The notes: generated by a model not told the origin, from the sequence alone. Shown: positions 35,231 to 48,033, counted from the first letter of the stretch. The stretch is 64,000 nt of DNA from Pezicula radicicola (GCA_003008705.1 PDUO01000001.1:372001-436000), one strand, 5' to 3'. Program-made: numbers and translations.

Positions 35231-35902
35231 GATGATGAAAAACACGACGATTCTAAATATCAACAACCTATAGGTAATGCCTATTCGGTCTGAACTTAAA
35301 GATTATAGAGGAAAATTGGTTAGAAAACCTCGTGCGGCTGAAGGGCTAATAAATGAGACCTGAGGGGAAATGAAAAGCGCCCCCATGATGCAGAGTATCA
35401 CGCCCTCTAGTCTTAGCCTGCTGCAGATCGTAAGCAAACATCGTGACGACTACTGTACATACGAGATGAACATATATTCATTCATCGTAAACTAAATCCC
35501 ACGCTTCGAAAACCGATAGAGAAGAGAAGAGAAGAAGGAAGAGCAAGAGAGAGAGGAAGGGAAAGGAAACGAGAAGCCTGTTTTATGCTCTGGTACTTGT
35601 CACGTGTACGGGTAGTCTATTCGAGGGCGCAACTTCCGTAGAGTCATCTTCTTCAGCATCTGCTCACCTCCTCTACAGCAATGGTTGCTTCGGACATGAA
35701 GGGCTGTTTTTACGTCCGTACACCCACACAAAAGACGGACTGCCATATACAGTATCATGATTCTTGAATAGCGACATCTGCCCCGCAATAACAAATCTGG
35801 AAGACCTCCGCGACCCCTTGTTAATTTGGCGCTCGTCGAAGTGAGAGGTGGACTTACCACGGGCTCTATCAAATTACACAACATCGCGACTTCCTGAAAT
35901 CG
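35231..35902. promoter_or_regulatory. Divergent promoter region between the membrane protein and HET genes
   Basis: 672 bp between two divergent starts. A purine-rich (GAGA-type) tract covers about 35518-35578, and CACGTG occurs near 35603. Which gene these serve cannot be told. Confidence 0.45.
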
Positions 35903-37660
35903 ATGGATCATCTACCTTTGCCGGTAGACAAGCTCGCGCATCCCACGTTGACCATTCCTTATGTTTGCAACGAGCGCTTCTCCTACGACGACAGCGGTTT
36001 TCTCACCTATCCAGATCGCTGTGGCGTAGACATCTGGCAATTGTGCAGCGATGATCAGATCGATTCGGATGCGTGGGCACCGTTCCTACAAGCATGGCTG
36101 TGGTTCGGATTGCTAGGCGAAACAATAGGCATAGGGTCAAGGACTCATGTCGCTCAGCGCATAACAAGTTGTGCGTCCTTTATTGAGACCACCCATGACG
36201 GAGCTCGCTTTGTCATAACTAAGGATCTGCACAAGTCTATTGAGGCAGCAAGTGTGAAGAATCAAGCGCCTCTCTTCAGTGAGTTTCACCGGGGCCGATT
36301 CGATACATGTCTTGCCGTGACGGCTCGGGCCGTGAAGGAAATTCTATCTACTCCTTCATGCCGCACTCGGCTTGCTAAAATGAACAAATTTGCCGACCTC
36401 CCTGTGCTCTACCCGGTCTTGTTATCAGTTCAGATACTTGTCGAGACGCTTTGTGTCTCTCGAGCCGTTCTTTTCCCCAGCCAGCTCCTTTACACCGTTC
36501 CGGACCTACGTCCTAGCAGCGAACTCGTTGACTATCTCTTGAAGGAAAGTGGATGGTGTCCTTCCCAGATTCCGAAATTGCCAAAAGATGTAAGAGTGCG
36601 GTACTATTTGAGTTATCTTTCCCCCTTTGATGCCCAGGAGCATAAAAACTGCAGCAGAGATGAATGCCGGCGACGGACGCCCGACGAAGCGCAAATTCAT
36701 CCACTTCACACGAGCGTAGGGTGCGAATGCTCCAGCGTCACTTTACCGGATAGCGAGGTGATTCGCATTGTCGAGGATGGAGATATTCCTCTCGTCACCT
36801 TCTCCGAGTTTGCTGACGGGCAACGAAGACTGGAGATTGCAAGATACTCTAGGAACCAAAACGAATCAGATCAGTTACTACAGTTTGTTGCAGTGAGTCA
36901 CGTCCGACAAGTTGGCCTCGGTAACCAGAAAACACATTCTCTCCCATACTGCCAGCTATCCTCGTTGCAAATGATCGCAGATGGGTTATTAGGTGCATCC
37001 GCCAACCCTACACCCTTCTGGATCGATACTGTGTGCCTTCCTCTGCGCCGTGACATGACGAAGCGAGCTCTACGGGAAATCCACAGGGTATATCGATCTG
37101 CTGCCAAAGTAATTGTGCATGATCCATCGCTATTCCAATCATCAATTGGGTCAGCCCAAGACGCGCTATTCCGCATGCGTTACTCACCATGGAAAAGTCG
37201 GCTATGGACGTTACAGGAAGGTATTCTTGCAAAAGAACTCCTCGTCAGATTTCGAAATCGGACTATCCGACTCGACGAGCTCATTAAGCAACACGAAGCG
37301 TCGTCACAACAGCTCCTTGCTACTTCGCCGACCTTGCAAGGCACGGATAACAACTGGCTCAACTCAGCTCTTGCATCCTTTGATAGAGACATCAAAACAG
37401 CATTTAAAAATGGCAACTCAGACGTGGATCCCCACAGGATTCGTACGATATTAAGGCTAGGCTACCTAGCTTCTCCGCTATATCGCTATTTCTGCGAAGA
37501 TTGGGAGACGGAGAATTCTACCCGTGTTATATGTGCGTTGTTGGAAGTCTATTCTTCTCCTACGACAACCGAGCAATGTAATGAGTTTGTCATAGAATCG
37601 GGAACTCTAGGCGAGGCAATGGAACGCTTAAGGCAAATGGCAAATATAGAAATTAGATAG
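35903..37660 (+). CDS. HET-domain (heterokaryon incompatibility) protein
   Basis: One exon, 585 residues. The HET domain shows its usual three blocks: VAVSHVRQVGLGN (about residues 328-340), FWIDTVCLP with the following RREMTKRALREIHRVYRSAA-like stretch (about 371-400), and SRLWTLQEGILAKELLVRF (about 431-449). The N-terminal ~300 residues contain conserved-looking segments (WAPFLQAWLWFGLLGETIG) found before HET in a subset of fungal proteins, and a Cys/His-rich bit (HPLHTSVGCECSS). HET proteins trigger cell death when unlike fungal individuals fuse. Here the partner is unknown. It lies near a dead NACHT gene, which fits recognition loci. The start is the first ATG after stops. The reading frame is intact, with no sign of decay. 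Confidence 0.9.
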   Translation: MDHLPLPVDKLAHPTLTIPYVCNERFSYDDSGFLTYPDRCGVDIWQLCSDDQIDSDAWAPFLQAWLWFGLLGETIGIGSRTHVAQRITSCASFIETTHDGARFVITKDLHKSIEAASVKNQAPLFSEFHRGRFDTCLAVTARAVKEILSTPSCRTRLAKMNKFADLPVLYPVLLSVQILVETLCVSRAVLFPSQLLYTVPDLRPSSELVDYLLKESGWCPSQIPKLPKDVRVRYYLSYLSPFDAQEHKNCSRDECRRRTPDEAQIHPLHTSVGCECSSVTLPDSEVIRIVEDGDIPLVTFSEFADGQRRLEIARYSRNQNESDQLLQFVAVSHVRQVGLGNQKTHSLPYCQLSSLQMIADGLLGASANPTPFWIDTVCLPLRRDMTKRALREIHRVYRSAAKVIVHDPSLFQSSIGSAQDALFRMRYSPWKSRLWTLQEGILAKELLVRFRNRTIRLDELIKQHEASSQQLLATSPTLQGTDNNWLNSALASFDRDIKTAFKNGNSDVDPHRIRTILRLGYLASPLYRYFCEDWETENSTRVICALLEVYSSPTTTEQCNEFVIESGTLGEAMERLRQMANIEIR

Positions 37661-38906
37661 GGCTTGTAGGAGACAAAATTTTAGGTTCTGATTTTATAGA
37701 AGTCACCTGTGTTTATCTAGAATTAAATCCACTTGAGGTTTTAAAATTGGTTCAAATGACTATAGATAGATAGGTCTTCTCTTCACTGAACTAATGATGG
37801 AGATATCATACGGAGGTATAGTAGAAGACAAGAGCTGAAATATTGATACCCGGGGTACTCAGCTAGCATACAAGATATCAGATATCTCCAAGACTTAAGA
37901 TCTCTGTGACTGCCAGAAGAGACTTATAAAGAGTAAAGAAATTTAGCAGTAAGTAGTCTACTATACAGAAACTAGAATATTATCTACAAGCTTTAGTCGG
38001 GCCAGAGGCAACATCTCCGTACTCGCTGGACTCGTCTAGAGCCGTTACATCTAGCCACTCCTACAGCTTGTCCTCCGGAGGCTCTGCGTGGTAGTTCTCG
38101 GGCTAAACCGGGCAGTCCTCGCCTAAGGCTCGGCCAGACGATTTGGCCTCGGTTAGATCACGTTACTTCATTTCGTCGGGATATAGAAGATAGAAATTTA
38201 ACACTAGTATATATTTTGTAGACTTTGGTGACTAACCGATTTATAAAGGTAACCTAGGTAAATAACTTTATTAATATTAACCTAAGTAAGTATAGTACCT
38301 AACTTATTTAACCTAAGATGACTTACTAAAACCCAACTAACTAACTTACTCTATTCTAACCTAATCAATATATATATATATTTCGCAGCTAGTGTAACTA
38401 CTTTTTATCTCTGTCGAAGTAACAGCAATCTGTTTGCAATAGAGGCCTAGAAGGCCGCTATAGAGCTATAGAATTCTTATAGTAGCTCTGCAAACAATAC
38501 AGATCAATGGAGTTGCTTCCCCGAAATATATCCTTCTACTCCGTACAGCTGCTTAACAGGTGATGTATTAGTGGCCTGATGCTCCCTGTGCCACGATACC
38601 CGACTACTTGTATCTGTTGGGACAACGCGCATTAAAACCCCCTGAGTGAGAAATTTTACTTTTATTGCTGGTGAGACTGTATACTCTAATGGTATCTCTG
38701 GGCCATCCGTCTTTGTCTTGTCTATCTGGGTAATGCGTTTCATGCTATCTTTCCTCTGTCTTACTTGACTAAAACATAAACTCTGGAGCAAAATAGACCC
38801 CTAAGCATAATTCTACGCCGAAACACCCCCCCTCAGCATGTTGCTGAAATGTGAAGAAGTGAACAATGCCTGTTCTTGAAAACTCCTTTTATACTACAAT
38901 TGGAAC
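37661..38906. other. Intergenic stretch with a transposon-like fragment
   Basis: About 37990-38170 is GC-richer than its surroundings and reads on the minus strand as broken coding sequence (DVTALDESSEYGDVASG), probably a transposable-element scrap. 38220-38390 is a low-complexity AT-rich tract with repeated CCTAA and AACTTA units. No gene supported. Confidence 0.45.
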
Positions 38907-40438
38907 TTACGCTCCGACAACCATTCCCATCTTGGCGTTGCCAACCTCGGGCTTAATCTCCTTCACCTTCAATGGTGGGACACCAAGACCATTGCGGTTG
39001 CGGAAGAAGAAGACGCCCTGGCCTTCACCAATAGCACCCTCAGAAGGCTCAACCCACTGGCACCAGCGAGCACTCTTCCACAAGCAGTACAAGAAACCAA
39101 GGGGTCCTCCCTCAACGTCAGCACGGTAGTGGCGACCCATAATTGGCTTGATTGCTTCGGAGGCCTCATCGGCGTGGTAGAAGGGGATGGTGCTGACGTA
39201 GTGATGCAGAACGTGGGTCTCAATGATGCCGTGGAGGAGTTGACGACCTACGAAACCGAATTCACGGTCAATGGTTGCTGCGGCACCACGAACGTAGTTC
39301 CAGCTCTGACCAGAGTAGTGAGGAAGAGTTGGATCAGTGTGTTGGAGGAAAGTGATGGCAACTAGACAATATCAGTAATTTGTTTTATTGTAATGAAAAA
39401 GTGTATAAGCATACCGAGCCAGTGGTTGACCCAGAGGTAAGGAACAAAGTACCAGACAGCCATGTTGGCAAATCCATAGGTCTTGCAGAGCAGAATGAGG
39501 CCTGCCATAACAATCGCGATACCGATATCGCTCAAAACGATGAGTTTGGCGTCCTTTGCCTCATAGAGGGGGCTGGATGGGTTGAAATGATTTACTCCGC
39601 CCAAGTATCCGTTCGACTTGCCGATTCCACGACCTTCAGGTTGACGTTCATGGTTGTTGTGACCAGTTACGTTGAAAAATAGGTACATGGGCCAGCCGAA
39701 AAGCTGTTGAGCAACCGAGTGGATCAAGGTCGCAATAGGAGTTTCTTCAGTCAATTCATGAAGCTCATGGACAAATTTTCCAATGCGGTTAGCATAAACT
39801 TCGCGAGTCTTGGGAACAAAGACCATGTCGCGTTCCATGTTTCCGGTTGCCTTGTGGTGCTTGCCGTGGGAGATCTTCCAGGAGAAGTATGGAACGAGCA
39901 GAAGAGAATGGCAAATCCAACCAGTCGTATCATTAAGAACCTTCGATGGGGAAAAAGCTTGGTGGCCACACTCATGTGCAAGAACCCAAAGACCGGTACC
40001 AAAGAGACCCTGAATAACGGTGTACAAAGCCCATATCACTGCACGAACCGGGGTGGATGGAATGTTCTCGGGGGTAACATATTTGTTGAATAAAAAGAAG
40101 GTGACGGCCAAACTTGTGACATCTCTAGCAACATAGTACAGTCCCAGTGCTGCTGATCGCTCGTAGCAGTGCTTGGGAATAGCATTTCGAATGTCGTTGA
40201 CCGTGTAGTCTGGGAGCTCGAATTCATTGCCGTAGGTATCCAAAAGCTTGCCGTAGCTCTTTCCACCCTTGGTATTCGTTTCCTCCAAAGATGACATTGA
40301 CGAGAGAGATGTAGACGAAGGTGATTGTCTCGGAGTATCGTTTGGGGAACCTTGGGCGGTGGAAGGAGAGGACTCTGCGGTGGCAGAAGTGGCAGTCCGC
40401 TTGAGGGCAGACTGCTGCTGCAAAGCTGTGGAAGCCAT
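38907..40438 (-). CDS. FAD2: Delta-12 fatty acid desaturase (oleate to linoleate)
   Basis: Two exons joined HWL|V (GTATGC..CTAG) into about 492 residues. The three histidine boxes that bind the diiron centre are visible: HECGH (about residue 153), HGKHH (about 190) and HHYVS in the second exon. The environment (LWVLAHECGHQAFSPSK, SWKISHGKHHKATGNMERD, FNVTGHNNHERQPEGRG, THVLHHYVSTIPFYHADEA) is that of microsomal delta-12 desaturases. It converts oleoyl to linoleoyl chains in the endoplasmic reticulum, with cytochrome b5 as electron donor. The N-terminus is Ser/Thr-rich (QGSPNDTPRQSPSSTSLSS). The omega-3 paralogues are similar; the length and LDTYGNEFELPDYTV opening favour delta-12, but an assay would be needed to exclude mixed activity. 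The start is the first ATG in frame. Confidence 0.93.
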
Positions 40439-43400
40439 TGTGTATTGTCTGTCGAGGGTTTTTTGGGTTTAAGCTCTCGGACAGGTAATTGATTGTGCGT
40501 TCGTCAATTCGACTGAGTCGCGTGGGACAAGATCCAAGTGTAACTTGTTCGCACTAAATTGTTGAGAAGACGACCAAACGAGGCCAGGCCGAAGGGTCTA
40601 ATGAATTGTTAGGTTGCGCCCTATTTCGACGGATTAAATCTAAAGTAGACGGGTCTTACCAAAAAGTCTTCGCACCAAGGATTCAAGCCAAGTGTCCAGG
40701 AAGGTAATTGAGGAGGAAGAAATGTTGATGGTGTTGTTTGGAGGGACGAGGTACAGCACTTAATATTTTATCAGAAATATCGTCGCTCCAAGGGGGTCCA
40801 AGTCAGTTTAGTTTCATGCTAGCTTCAGCATACTTTGGACCGAGGAGCCAAACAGAAAATGCAAATTTAGTCGAGCCGGGCTATGGATCGTCCATCGTTC
40901 CCCGTCTTCGTTGTTTAAAAAAAAAGAATTGGGTCCGCCCAACACAATCTTGCCAATTTACTCCGCCCTTGGCTGGGGGGGGGAGACTTTGTCACTTGCC
41001 ATGTGCCAACCCTACAAACCCCTCCACACATCACGAAGGTACGGGTCGAAGATGGAACGAAGTACACAAATCATGAGCATGAAAACTTACTAGATTAGCA
41101 TTTTATCGGAAGCACGCACAATTCCTGGGGGGATGTTGACACAGGGCGGTCTTTAGCCCAGTACAGGACAGGGCAAATCAGATGCAAAATACTTCGGTTT
41201 CTCGCTGGCCATGTCTCCTACCTCTCTGTCTCTCCTCACGCCCGTCTTTACTTCTAGCTTTGTTCCTAAACTCTGATCACTCCATTTGACAGCGGCAAGC
41301 TCGATCGCGGGTTGTCTCACGCCACGCAACGCCTCAGTCGCGGAGAAACTGAGATTTGTCGACATTGAATCCCAGCTTGCACTCGAGGCGATGGAGCGAT
41401 TTGGCTTCTGATTTCCTCCTCACCGCCCAAATATCATGGTATTTCTCCCACCACTTGTGACCTGAGCCAATTTGGTGGAATTGAGCTTGTCAAGAATGGA
41501 GGTTAGGGTTCAATTGCAGCGTAGGGAGGTAAGTGAGGGGTGTGACATCGCATCCCCATGGACTCAGTTAATGCCACTTACTCGCTTGCTTGGCCTGTTT
41601 GCGATTGGAATTTTCCCTTGACACAGCAAAACATCATCACATGCAAAGCAAATAAAATAATGCAACCGGTTCTCGGGGACCAAGGACATCTGCACTCGTC
41701 GCAGCTCCAATGGGTTAGTGAATTCCAGGAACCGATGATGCGTTAAACTTCAGGTTCAGGGTCCTGCTTCTCTGCCCTTTGCTTCGAGAAGCGGATGATG
41801 CAGACGAGGTGTTGTTGCGTCGGCCAATCATGAGCAGTCCATTTGCCAGGGTGGCTCCTCGCTTAGATTTTTGTTGAGGGAAGTTGGGAAGTTTGGAAGT
41901 TTGTTGAGACGACCCGAGCACCATTTCAGCCTCATTCTTGCCTGATGCTACATGTCGGCTTCAGGGCCCAACTGTTTGCCACCACGACGAACACGGGAAC
42001 CACGAACATTATTCACCGACTGGACTGAGGGCATCGCATCGGCAATTATTGCGTGGTACAGAGAGAGGTACGAAATGTACACGATCGATATCAACAAACC
42101 CCCAACATGCAAACCAAACTTCAATTCTGTCGTGTGCCGCACGAAAAGGTAGTTAGTTGTCGTACACATGCTCATTCTCTTTCCCTTACTGTAACTTCAC
42201 ATGTCAAACCCCCACGAGCTGTTTTCATTCTCAGCCAGGTCCTGCAATGCAGCAGCACACACGCTTAACTCCAAACACCACGTCACAAGTCTGCCGTCGT
42301 TAGGCCTTCAGCTTGGACTTCGATATAGTATGCCACATGATGATGAAGATGAAGATGAAGATGAAGATGATGCTGATGCTGATGATGTTCCTTTGACCCG
42401 GCATATCTGCTCCTCTACCTTATTTCCATGTGATTATTATCGTCTCTTTGTTTTCTGTTGCATGTCTTCTTTTTCTGTTGAGATCCTAGACATAGAACTC
42501 GACCCACAGTGCTGACCATCAGCGGTATCATCGACAAAACTTCGGCCTCGGACGCCTCAGCCTCAGTTGTGGAAGAGCTACGAAGTATCGACTCTCGACT
42601 CTCAAGAAGACTTTTCAGAGGCCGAAAGCAGAATAACTAGAATTTCGAGAGAAGACTGACTCATGCGAATCCCGAGACCCTCACGAAATACCGCGGAGAA
42701 CCCACTGTCCATATCGAAAGCATGGACATTACCAAAGGACGATATGAACGGGAATAGCCCGCTTGAAAGCACTATTGGATCCCTGATAGGTCTCCTTGGA
42801 AAGACGGCCGCTGAAATATCTCTTGGTATTATTGGTGTGAATAGGATTGGAGAGTCACGAACCGGCAGATGCTTCAGGAGGACATCTCCTCTTAAGTGGC
42901 CGATACTGCACGAATGATGAGAAGAGCTAACGAGAGACGACAAGATGACAAGAGCTGATACAATACGACAACACGTAAGAGACCGACCATAGGTATACTG
43001 TCAATGAGACATGAAAATGGCATGCTCATACCAAGATCATAAATGAATATCTCCCTATGCAATGCCATGGTTCTCCTAATACACCTACTTTAGCCTACGT
43101 TGAGTGTGAGACTGAATGTATGAGAGAAGTTGGATGCTTTCATATCTCCCCTTCAGTTACCGTGTTAGTAGCTGGACATAAGTGTCATCAATTATATCTC
43201 ACATTCATCAATCTAGGTTTCTTAACTAAATCAACCAAGTAATTTCAAATTCAAAAGAGCAGTTCCTACAAAGAGCACTCAACAGGCCTTCTGAAAACAA
43301 TTGCTGCAAGAAAGGCATTAAACAACAACTGCAGGGAGCTCTTTAGCAACATTTCATTTAACCGCAAACATACACACTTTTAAATTTAAGATGACCGCGA

Positions 43401-44619
43401 ACAGTCAAAGCTGAGAAAGAAATTTTGAGTAGCTAGCAGACAAATAAAGAATATCAAGGTAAACAGTTTTCCAACCACACTTCAAAAGATCCCTACAGAA
43501 CATCCATGTGTTATTACTACTACATTTATAACAAAGCTCGCAATACAGTAACAAGGGATTTCACATATAATGCTCACCTTTGATAGTTTCGACTGTCAAC
43601 GCAACTTTTAGCTTTAAATTCCTTTGGTACTTATCATCCTCTTCAATGTTCTCTATACGTCTCAAGAGTATGATTAGGAAACATGTTCGTGTAAAGACTG
43701 TGATAAAATTATTATCCCTAGAAGTGGGTTAATAGCTATATACCTTTAGAGAGACTAGCCACTATTGATTACCTACTATCCAACATTATATCAATTCAAG
43801 AAACCATAACTCCAAAAATGATTTCTTTTGTTTAGTACCTACCAAATGGAATTTTTAACTTGTTACAGTAGGTTTGTTGCTTATTGTTAGTCCAATTTAT
43901 TATAACAAAAGTAAGTTTCCTCATAGCTCAACAGTGTTCGTTTCCTAATGCCCATGACTTCTCATCATTCATAACTTAGTTCTAAATCCTGTAACGCTGC
44001 ACCTAGGCTAGGGTCTTTGCGTACCTGTCTGGGATAAAACCACTTTGAGGATCAGGTTTACCTTACCTCTGTCTGCCTGATCGGAAAGTAAGAGAGTGCA
44101 AAGCTATAAAATATATAGGATATGCTTAAAGGTGTAATAAGATATTTAAAAGACGTATGACTACACTTGACTTGAGATGATTTTTCAAGACTCTTATCAT
44201 AACCTTGAACCTTGAATTATTTTATCAGACTGCAACACCAGACATTGGCTGATGATACAAAGAAAATCCAGCTTGGTAATGCCAGAGATCTATCTGTATT
44301 TCCTCTAGAAACTACAGGTATTACTTAATATTATAAACAAGGAATTCAGAATTACACTGTAATGACGATAATATTGTAAAGACGGAGGAAGACAATCCTG
44401 TCCATGTTACTTCGAGCAGACAAGAACTTTGGATTAAGTGACATACTAGCACTGCCAGTGCGGTCATTTTCAAGAAGGGTGGTATGTATACAGTTCCATA
44501 AATGTACATATCTTGTAAACTCCGTATGCCATGCAACTTTCCACAATACAATTTTCGTACATAGCGAGACATGCCTAGAGAGCCAATCCCCAAATAGCAA
44601 TCCTTTAAAATACGATTGT
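40439..44619. other. Long stretch with no supported gene
   Basis: 40439-41100 is the desaturase promoter, with a poly-G run near 40974. A GAT/GAA trinucleotide microsatellite lies at 42338-42387. Around 42600-42930 both strands carry broken frames that may be an old gene (plus strand NPETLTKYRGEPTVHIES), but stops interrupt and no family is recognised. From about 43.0 kb the sequence is AT-rich with nothing recognisable. No tRNA or terminal repeat seen. Confidence 0.45.
42338..42387 (+). repeat. Trinucleotide microsatellite (GAT/GAA/GCT)
   Basis: An array of GATGAA units followed by GATGCT units, about 50 bp long. Confidence 0.85.
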
Positions 44620-45272
44620 TTATTTCGGCCACTTCTTCCATCCACGACCATGTCCTCTCTAAATTCTAGTATTAGTAACGTCCATTTCATCTTATAAAAG
44701 GGAAAACATACCTCTTTCCACGTCTGTATCATCTGTGGCATCTCCAACATAGCTTGTCTGCGCTTCTCCAGACTATCACATACCCCATTAGCAAACAATC
44801 TCTCTCAAAACCTTGCCTGGGAAGCAGAGTCCTCGAGGCAGAAGAAAATGACATACCGAGCCTTCAATGTTCGTTCCGACTCCTTTCCCTTGACCTTCTG
44901 TCCAACACCCGTACCCTTAACCCTCAATCCATTCTCGGCTCTCCTATTAAGCCTCTCCATCGTACCCTTCACAGTATGCGGCAGTAGTTCCTCAACGCCA
45001 TTTTGTCTCGCAAGCTTCACCAGCTCCGCCTGTCTCCTTAAAGAAAATACCGGATCGTGCCAGCGGCCAGTTACTGGGTGCTTTTGTGCTTTGAATGGGT
45101 TTGGGTGGTCGTACGCATCTGGGTGGATTTTAGGTCCTGGTGAAGTGGATGGGGTTGATTCGGAGGTTGTATTGGCTGGGGGTAAGATGGCAGCTGGGGG
45201 GTACCGCGCGAAGAATCGCGTTAATCGCGAAGGCAGAGACTCTGCGAGCTTGATATATTGTTTAGTGCTCAT
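44620..45272 (-). CDS. Mitochondrial large-subunit ribosomal protein mL59 (MrpL25 type)
   Basis: Three exons. The first reads TKQYIKLAESLPSRLTRFFA, then HPNPFKAQKHPVTGRWHDPV and FSLRRQAELVKLARQNGVEE and LLPHTVKGTMERL. The junctions KAR|LEKRRQAMLEMPQMIQTWKE and E|RGHGRGWKKWPK close with TAA at 44620. The PNPFxxxKxxxTGRWxxPxYSxRRQAxL pattern and the GRGWKKxPK end are hallmarks of the fungal mL59 subunit of the mitochondrial ribosome. About 165 residues, usual for the family. It diverges from the Prp28 gene across a 243 bp shared promoter with a CCAAT-type element. The start is the first ATG. Confidence 0.93.
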
Positions 45273-45361
45273 CTTGATGAGGATTGTTGAACACTAGGGG
45301 TAGATCCAAAGATGTAGTGTAGTTGACTTGAGGTCTAGATAAATTTAAGGCGGCGACGTTG

Positions 45362-45367
45362 ATTGGC
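45362..45367 (-). promoter_or_regulatory. CCAAT box in the mL59/Prp28 divergent promoter
   Basis: The plus strand reads TGATTGGCTG, so the minus strand reads CAGCCAATCA, a good match to the CCAAT site of the fungal HAP/AnCF complex. It sits about 90 bp upstream of the minus-strand mL59 start and 150 bp upstream of Prp28. Mitochondrial genes are frequent HAP targets; use here is inferred. Confidence 0.45.
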
Positions 45368-45515
45368 TGAAGCTCGTCAGGCCTAGGTTTTCGCGACTTC
45401 AGCCTTGTGTACTGTACCATTCCACAAACACTTGCATAGCGACGATTACATACTGGAGCGCTTCCTACCCTTCGCATCGAATTCTAAAGCTCTCTGAATA
45501 CACCAAGTCGCGCCG

Positions 45516-48033
45516 ATGGCAAGCTTTACGAATGGACATGCAAATGGCGACTCGATACCACCACCTCCTTCAGAGATGAATCCACCTCCCCCTCAACCAC
45601 CAGATGCTTCTTTGGCCCCTCCACCACCTCCAGATGCCTCTGCCCTTCCCCCGCCTCCTCCATTAGAGTCCTTGACCCCCCCGCCGCCTCCAGCAAAGAA
45701 ACAAGCCAAGGGTCGTGGGCCTTTAAGCATAGAAGATATCCTGAAGAGTAAAAAGGAAGCCGATGAGGCAAAAGCCAAGGTCAGTTTGCAAACCCCATCA
45801 AAGGATCCTAGATAGCAATGTTCACAAAGCATATCTAGTCTTTTCTCAGAATGGTACTAACTATCTGATTCCACAGCCGAAATTCTTGTCCAAGGCAGCC
45901 CGAGAGAAGTTAGCTTTAGAGAAGAGGGCGAAGGAAGTCGAGGAGCAAAAGCGGAAAATTGAAGCTCAGCGCAGTGGTGTGCTTGAGGACCTTGGTTACA
46001 ATTCCGCACAGAATGGGAGGGATAGTCACGATCGTTTCGGAAATCGCGAACAAAATGGCCGGGGCAATCCATCGGTCCCTACAGGCCCTCGATCGATGCG
46101 AAATGGCGACCCCATACCCTCTGGACCAAGCCAGGGCCGGAATGGGCAGAGGAACCGAGGAGGGGATAGAGGCGATATGCCACCACCCCCAAAACCCTCA
46201 ACGACTGCCGGTAAAGGCTTCTTAGCTGGAGAGAAACGGCCAAGCAATGGAGAAGATACTGAAGCCGCGCTGACCAGAACACGTTATATGGGAGCAGAGA
46301 CAAATCAATCTACTTTCTCAGCACAGAAGAAGAGAAAACGAACTTCAGATAAGAAGTTTAACTTTGAGTGGAATGCCGAGGAAGATACAAGTCCAGATTA
46401 CAACCCCATATATACAGCCCGCGCGGAAGCGAACTTTTATGGTAGGGGCCGACTTGGAGGGTTTGCAGAAGATCCTGAAAACGGTGCTCTGAAGTATGCA
46501 AAAGCTCTCGAAGCACGGGATGCTGAAGCAGGTGGCGCGCGTGCAAGAGAGATTATGGAGATGGAGCGACGGCGGAAGGAGGATGCAGGTGGAAGGAACT
46601 CTCTCGACAAGCACTGGAGCGAAAAGAAACTCGAACACATGCGAGAACGAGATTGGCGTATTTTCAAAGAGGATTTCAACATCAGTACCAAGGGAGGAGG
46701 AATTCCAAATCCCATGCGAAATTGGCAAGAATCTGGGTTACCGAAGCGTCTGCTGGACGTTGTTGCACAGGTTGGGTACGATGAGCCTTCGGCAGTACAG
46801 AGAGCTGCCATCCCTATTGCTCTTCAGGCTAGAGATTTGATTGGTGTTGCCGTAACTGGTTCCGGTAAAACAGCTGCATTCCTGCTTCCGCTACTCGTCT
46901 ACATCTCGGAACTTCCTCCTTTGAACGAATTCACCAAGAATGATGGACCTTATGCAATCATTCTTGCACCGACTCGTGAGTTGGCACAACAGATTGAAGT
47001 CGAAGCTCGAAAGTTTGCAACTCCACTAAACTTTACTTGTGTGAGTATCGTGGGTGGTCATTCTCTGGAAGAGCAAGCTTATAATCTACGAAACGGCGCC
47101 GAGATTATCATTGCCACTCCTGGTCGTCTAGTCGATTGTATAGAGCGGAGAGTCTTGGTTTTGGGTCAATGCTGTTACATTATCATGGACGAAGCTGATC
47201 GTATGATCGACCTTGGTTTCGAGGAGTCCGTGAACAAGATCTTGGATGCTCTTCCTGTTGGTAACGAAAAGCCGGACGATGAGTCTGCTGAGGATGCGCA
47301 AGCTATGAGTAGGCATTTAGGTGGTAAGGAACGTTACCGACAGACAATGATGTACACGGCTACAATGCCGTCTGCCGTCGAGAAGATTGCGAAGAAATAT
47401 TTGAGGAGACCGGCGATTGTTACCATTGGTAATATCGGTGAAGCTGTGGAAACAGTCGAGCAGCGTGTGGAGTTCGTATCGGGCGAAGACAAAAGGAAGA
47501 AGCGCCTCAACGAGATCCTCGCTTCTGGAGAGTTCCACCCACCTATTATTGTCTTCGTCAACATCAAGCGAAACTGTGATGCCGTTGCTCGAGACATCAA
47601 GCACATGGGCTTCTCTTCTGTTACTCTACACGGTAGTAAAACCCAAGAACAGCGTGAAGCTGCGTTGGCATCTGTTCGCACAGGCGCAACTAACGTATTG
47701 GTTGCCACCGATCTTGCTGGTAGAGGTATTGATGTTCCGGATGTCAGTCTGGTAGTCAATTTCAACATGGCAACCAATATCGAGAGTTACACTCATCGTG
47801 TTGGTCGTACTGGTCGTGCGGGCAAGAGTGGTGTGGCTATCACTTTCTTAGGCAATGAGGATGCGGATGTCATGTATGACCTGAAACAGATGTTGACGAA
47901 GAGTTCTATTTCGAAAGTTCCTGAAGAGCTGAGGAAGCATGAAGCTGCTCAGCAGAAGTCAGTTAGAAGTGGCGGTGGCCAGAAGAAGATCGAGGAGTCT
48001 AGTGGATTTGGTGGGAAGGGTGGAGGATGGTAG
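45516..48033 (+). CDS. PRP28: Pre-mRNA-splicing DEAD-box helicase Prp28
   Basis: Two exons (45516-45779 and 45877-48033) give about 806 residues. The N-terminus is Pro-rich (PPPPSEMNPPPPQPPD) with GPLSIEDILKSKK, a segment typical of Prp28. The linker contains FEWNAEEDTS and REIMEMERRRKEDAG, followed by DWRIFKEDFNISTKGG. The core shows the helicase motifs in order: Q motif region PSAVQRAAIPIALQ, motif I VTGSGKTAAF, Ia PTRELAQQ, Ib TPGRL, II DEAD, III TAT, IV IVFVNIK, V ATDLAGRGIDV and VI HRVGRTGRAG. Prp28 exchanges U1 for U6 at the 5' splice site and belongs to the U5/tri-snRNP machinery. Motif III reads TAT where most DEAD-box proteins have SAT; I recall this substitution from Prp28 relatives. 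Confidence 0.96.
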
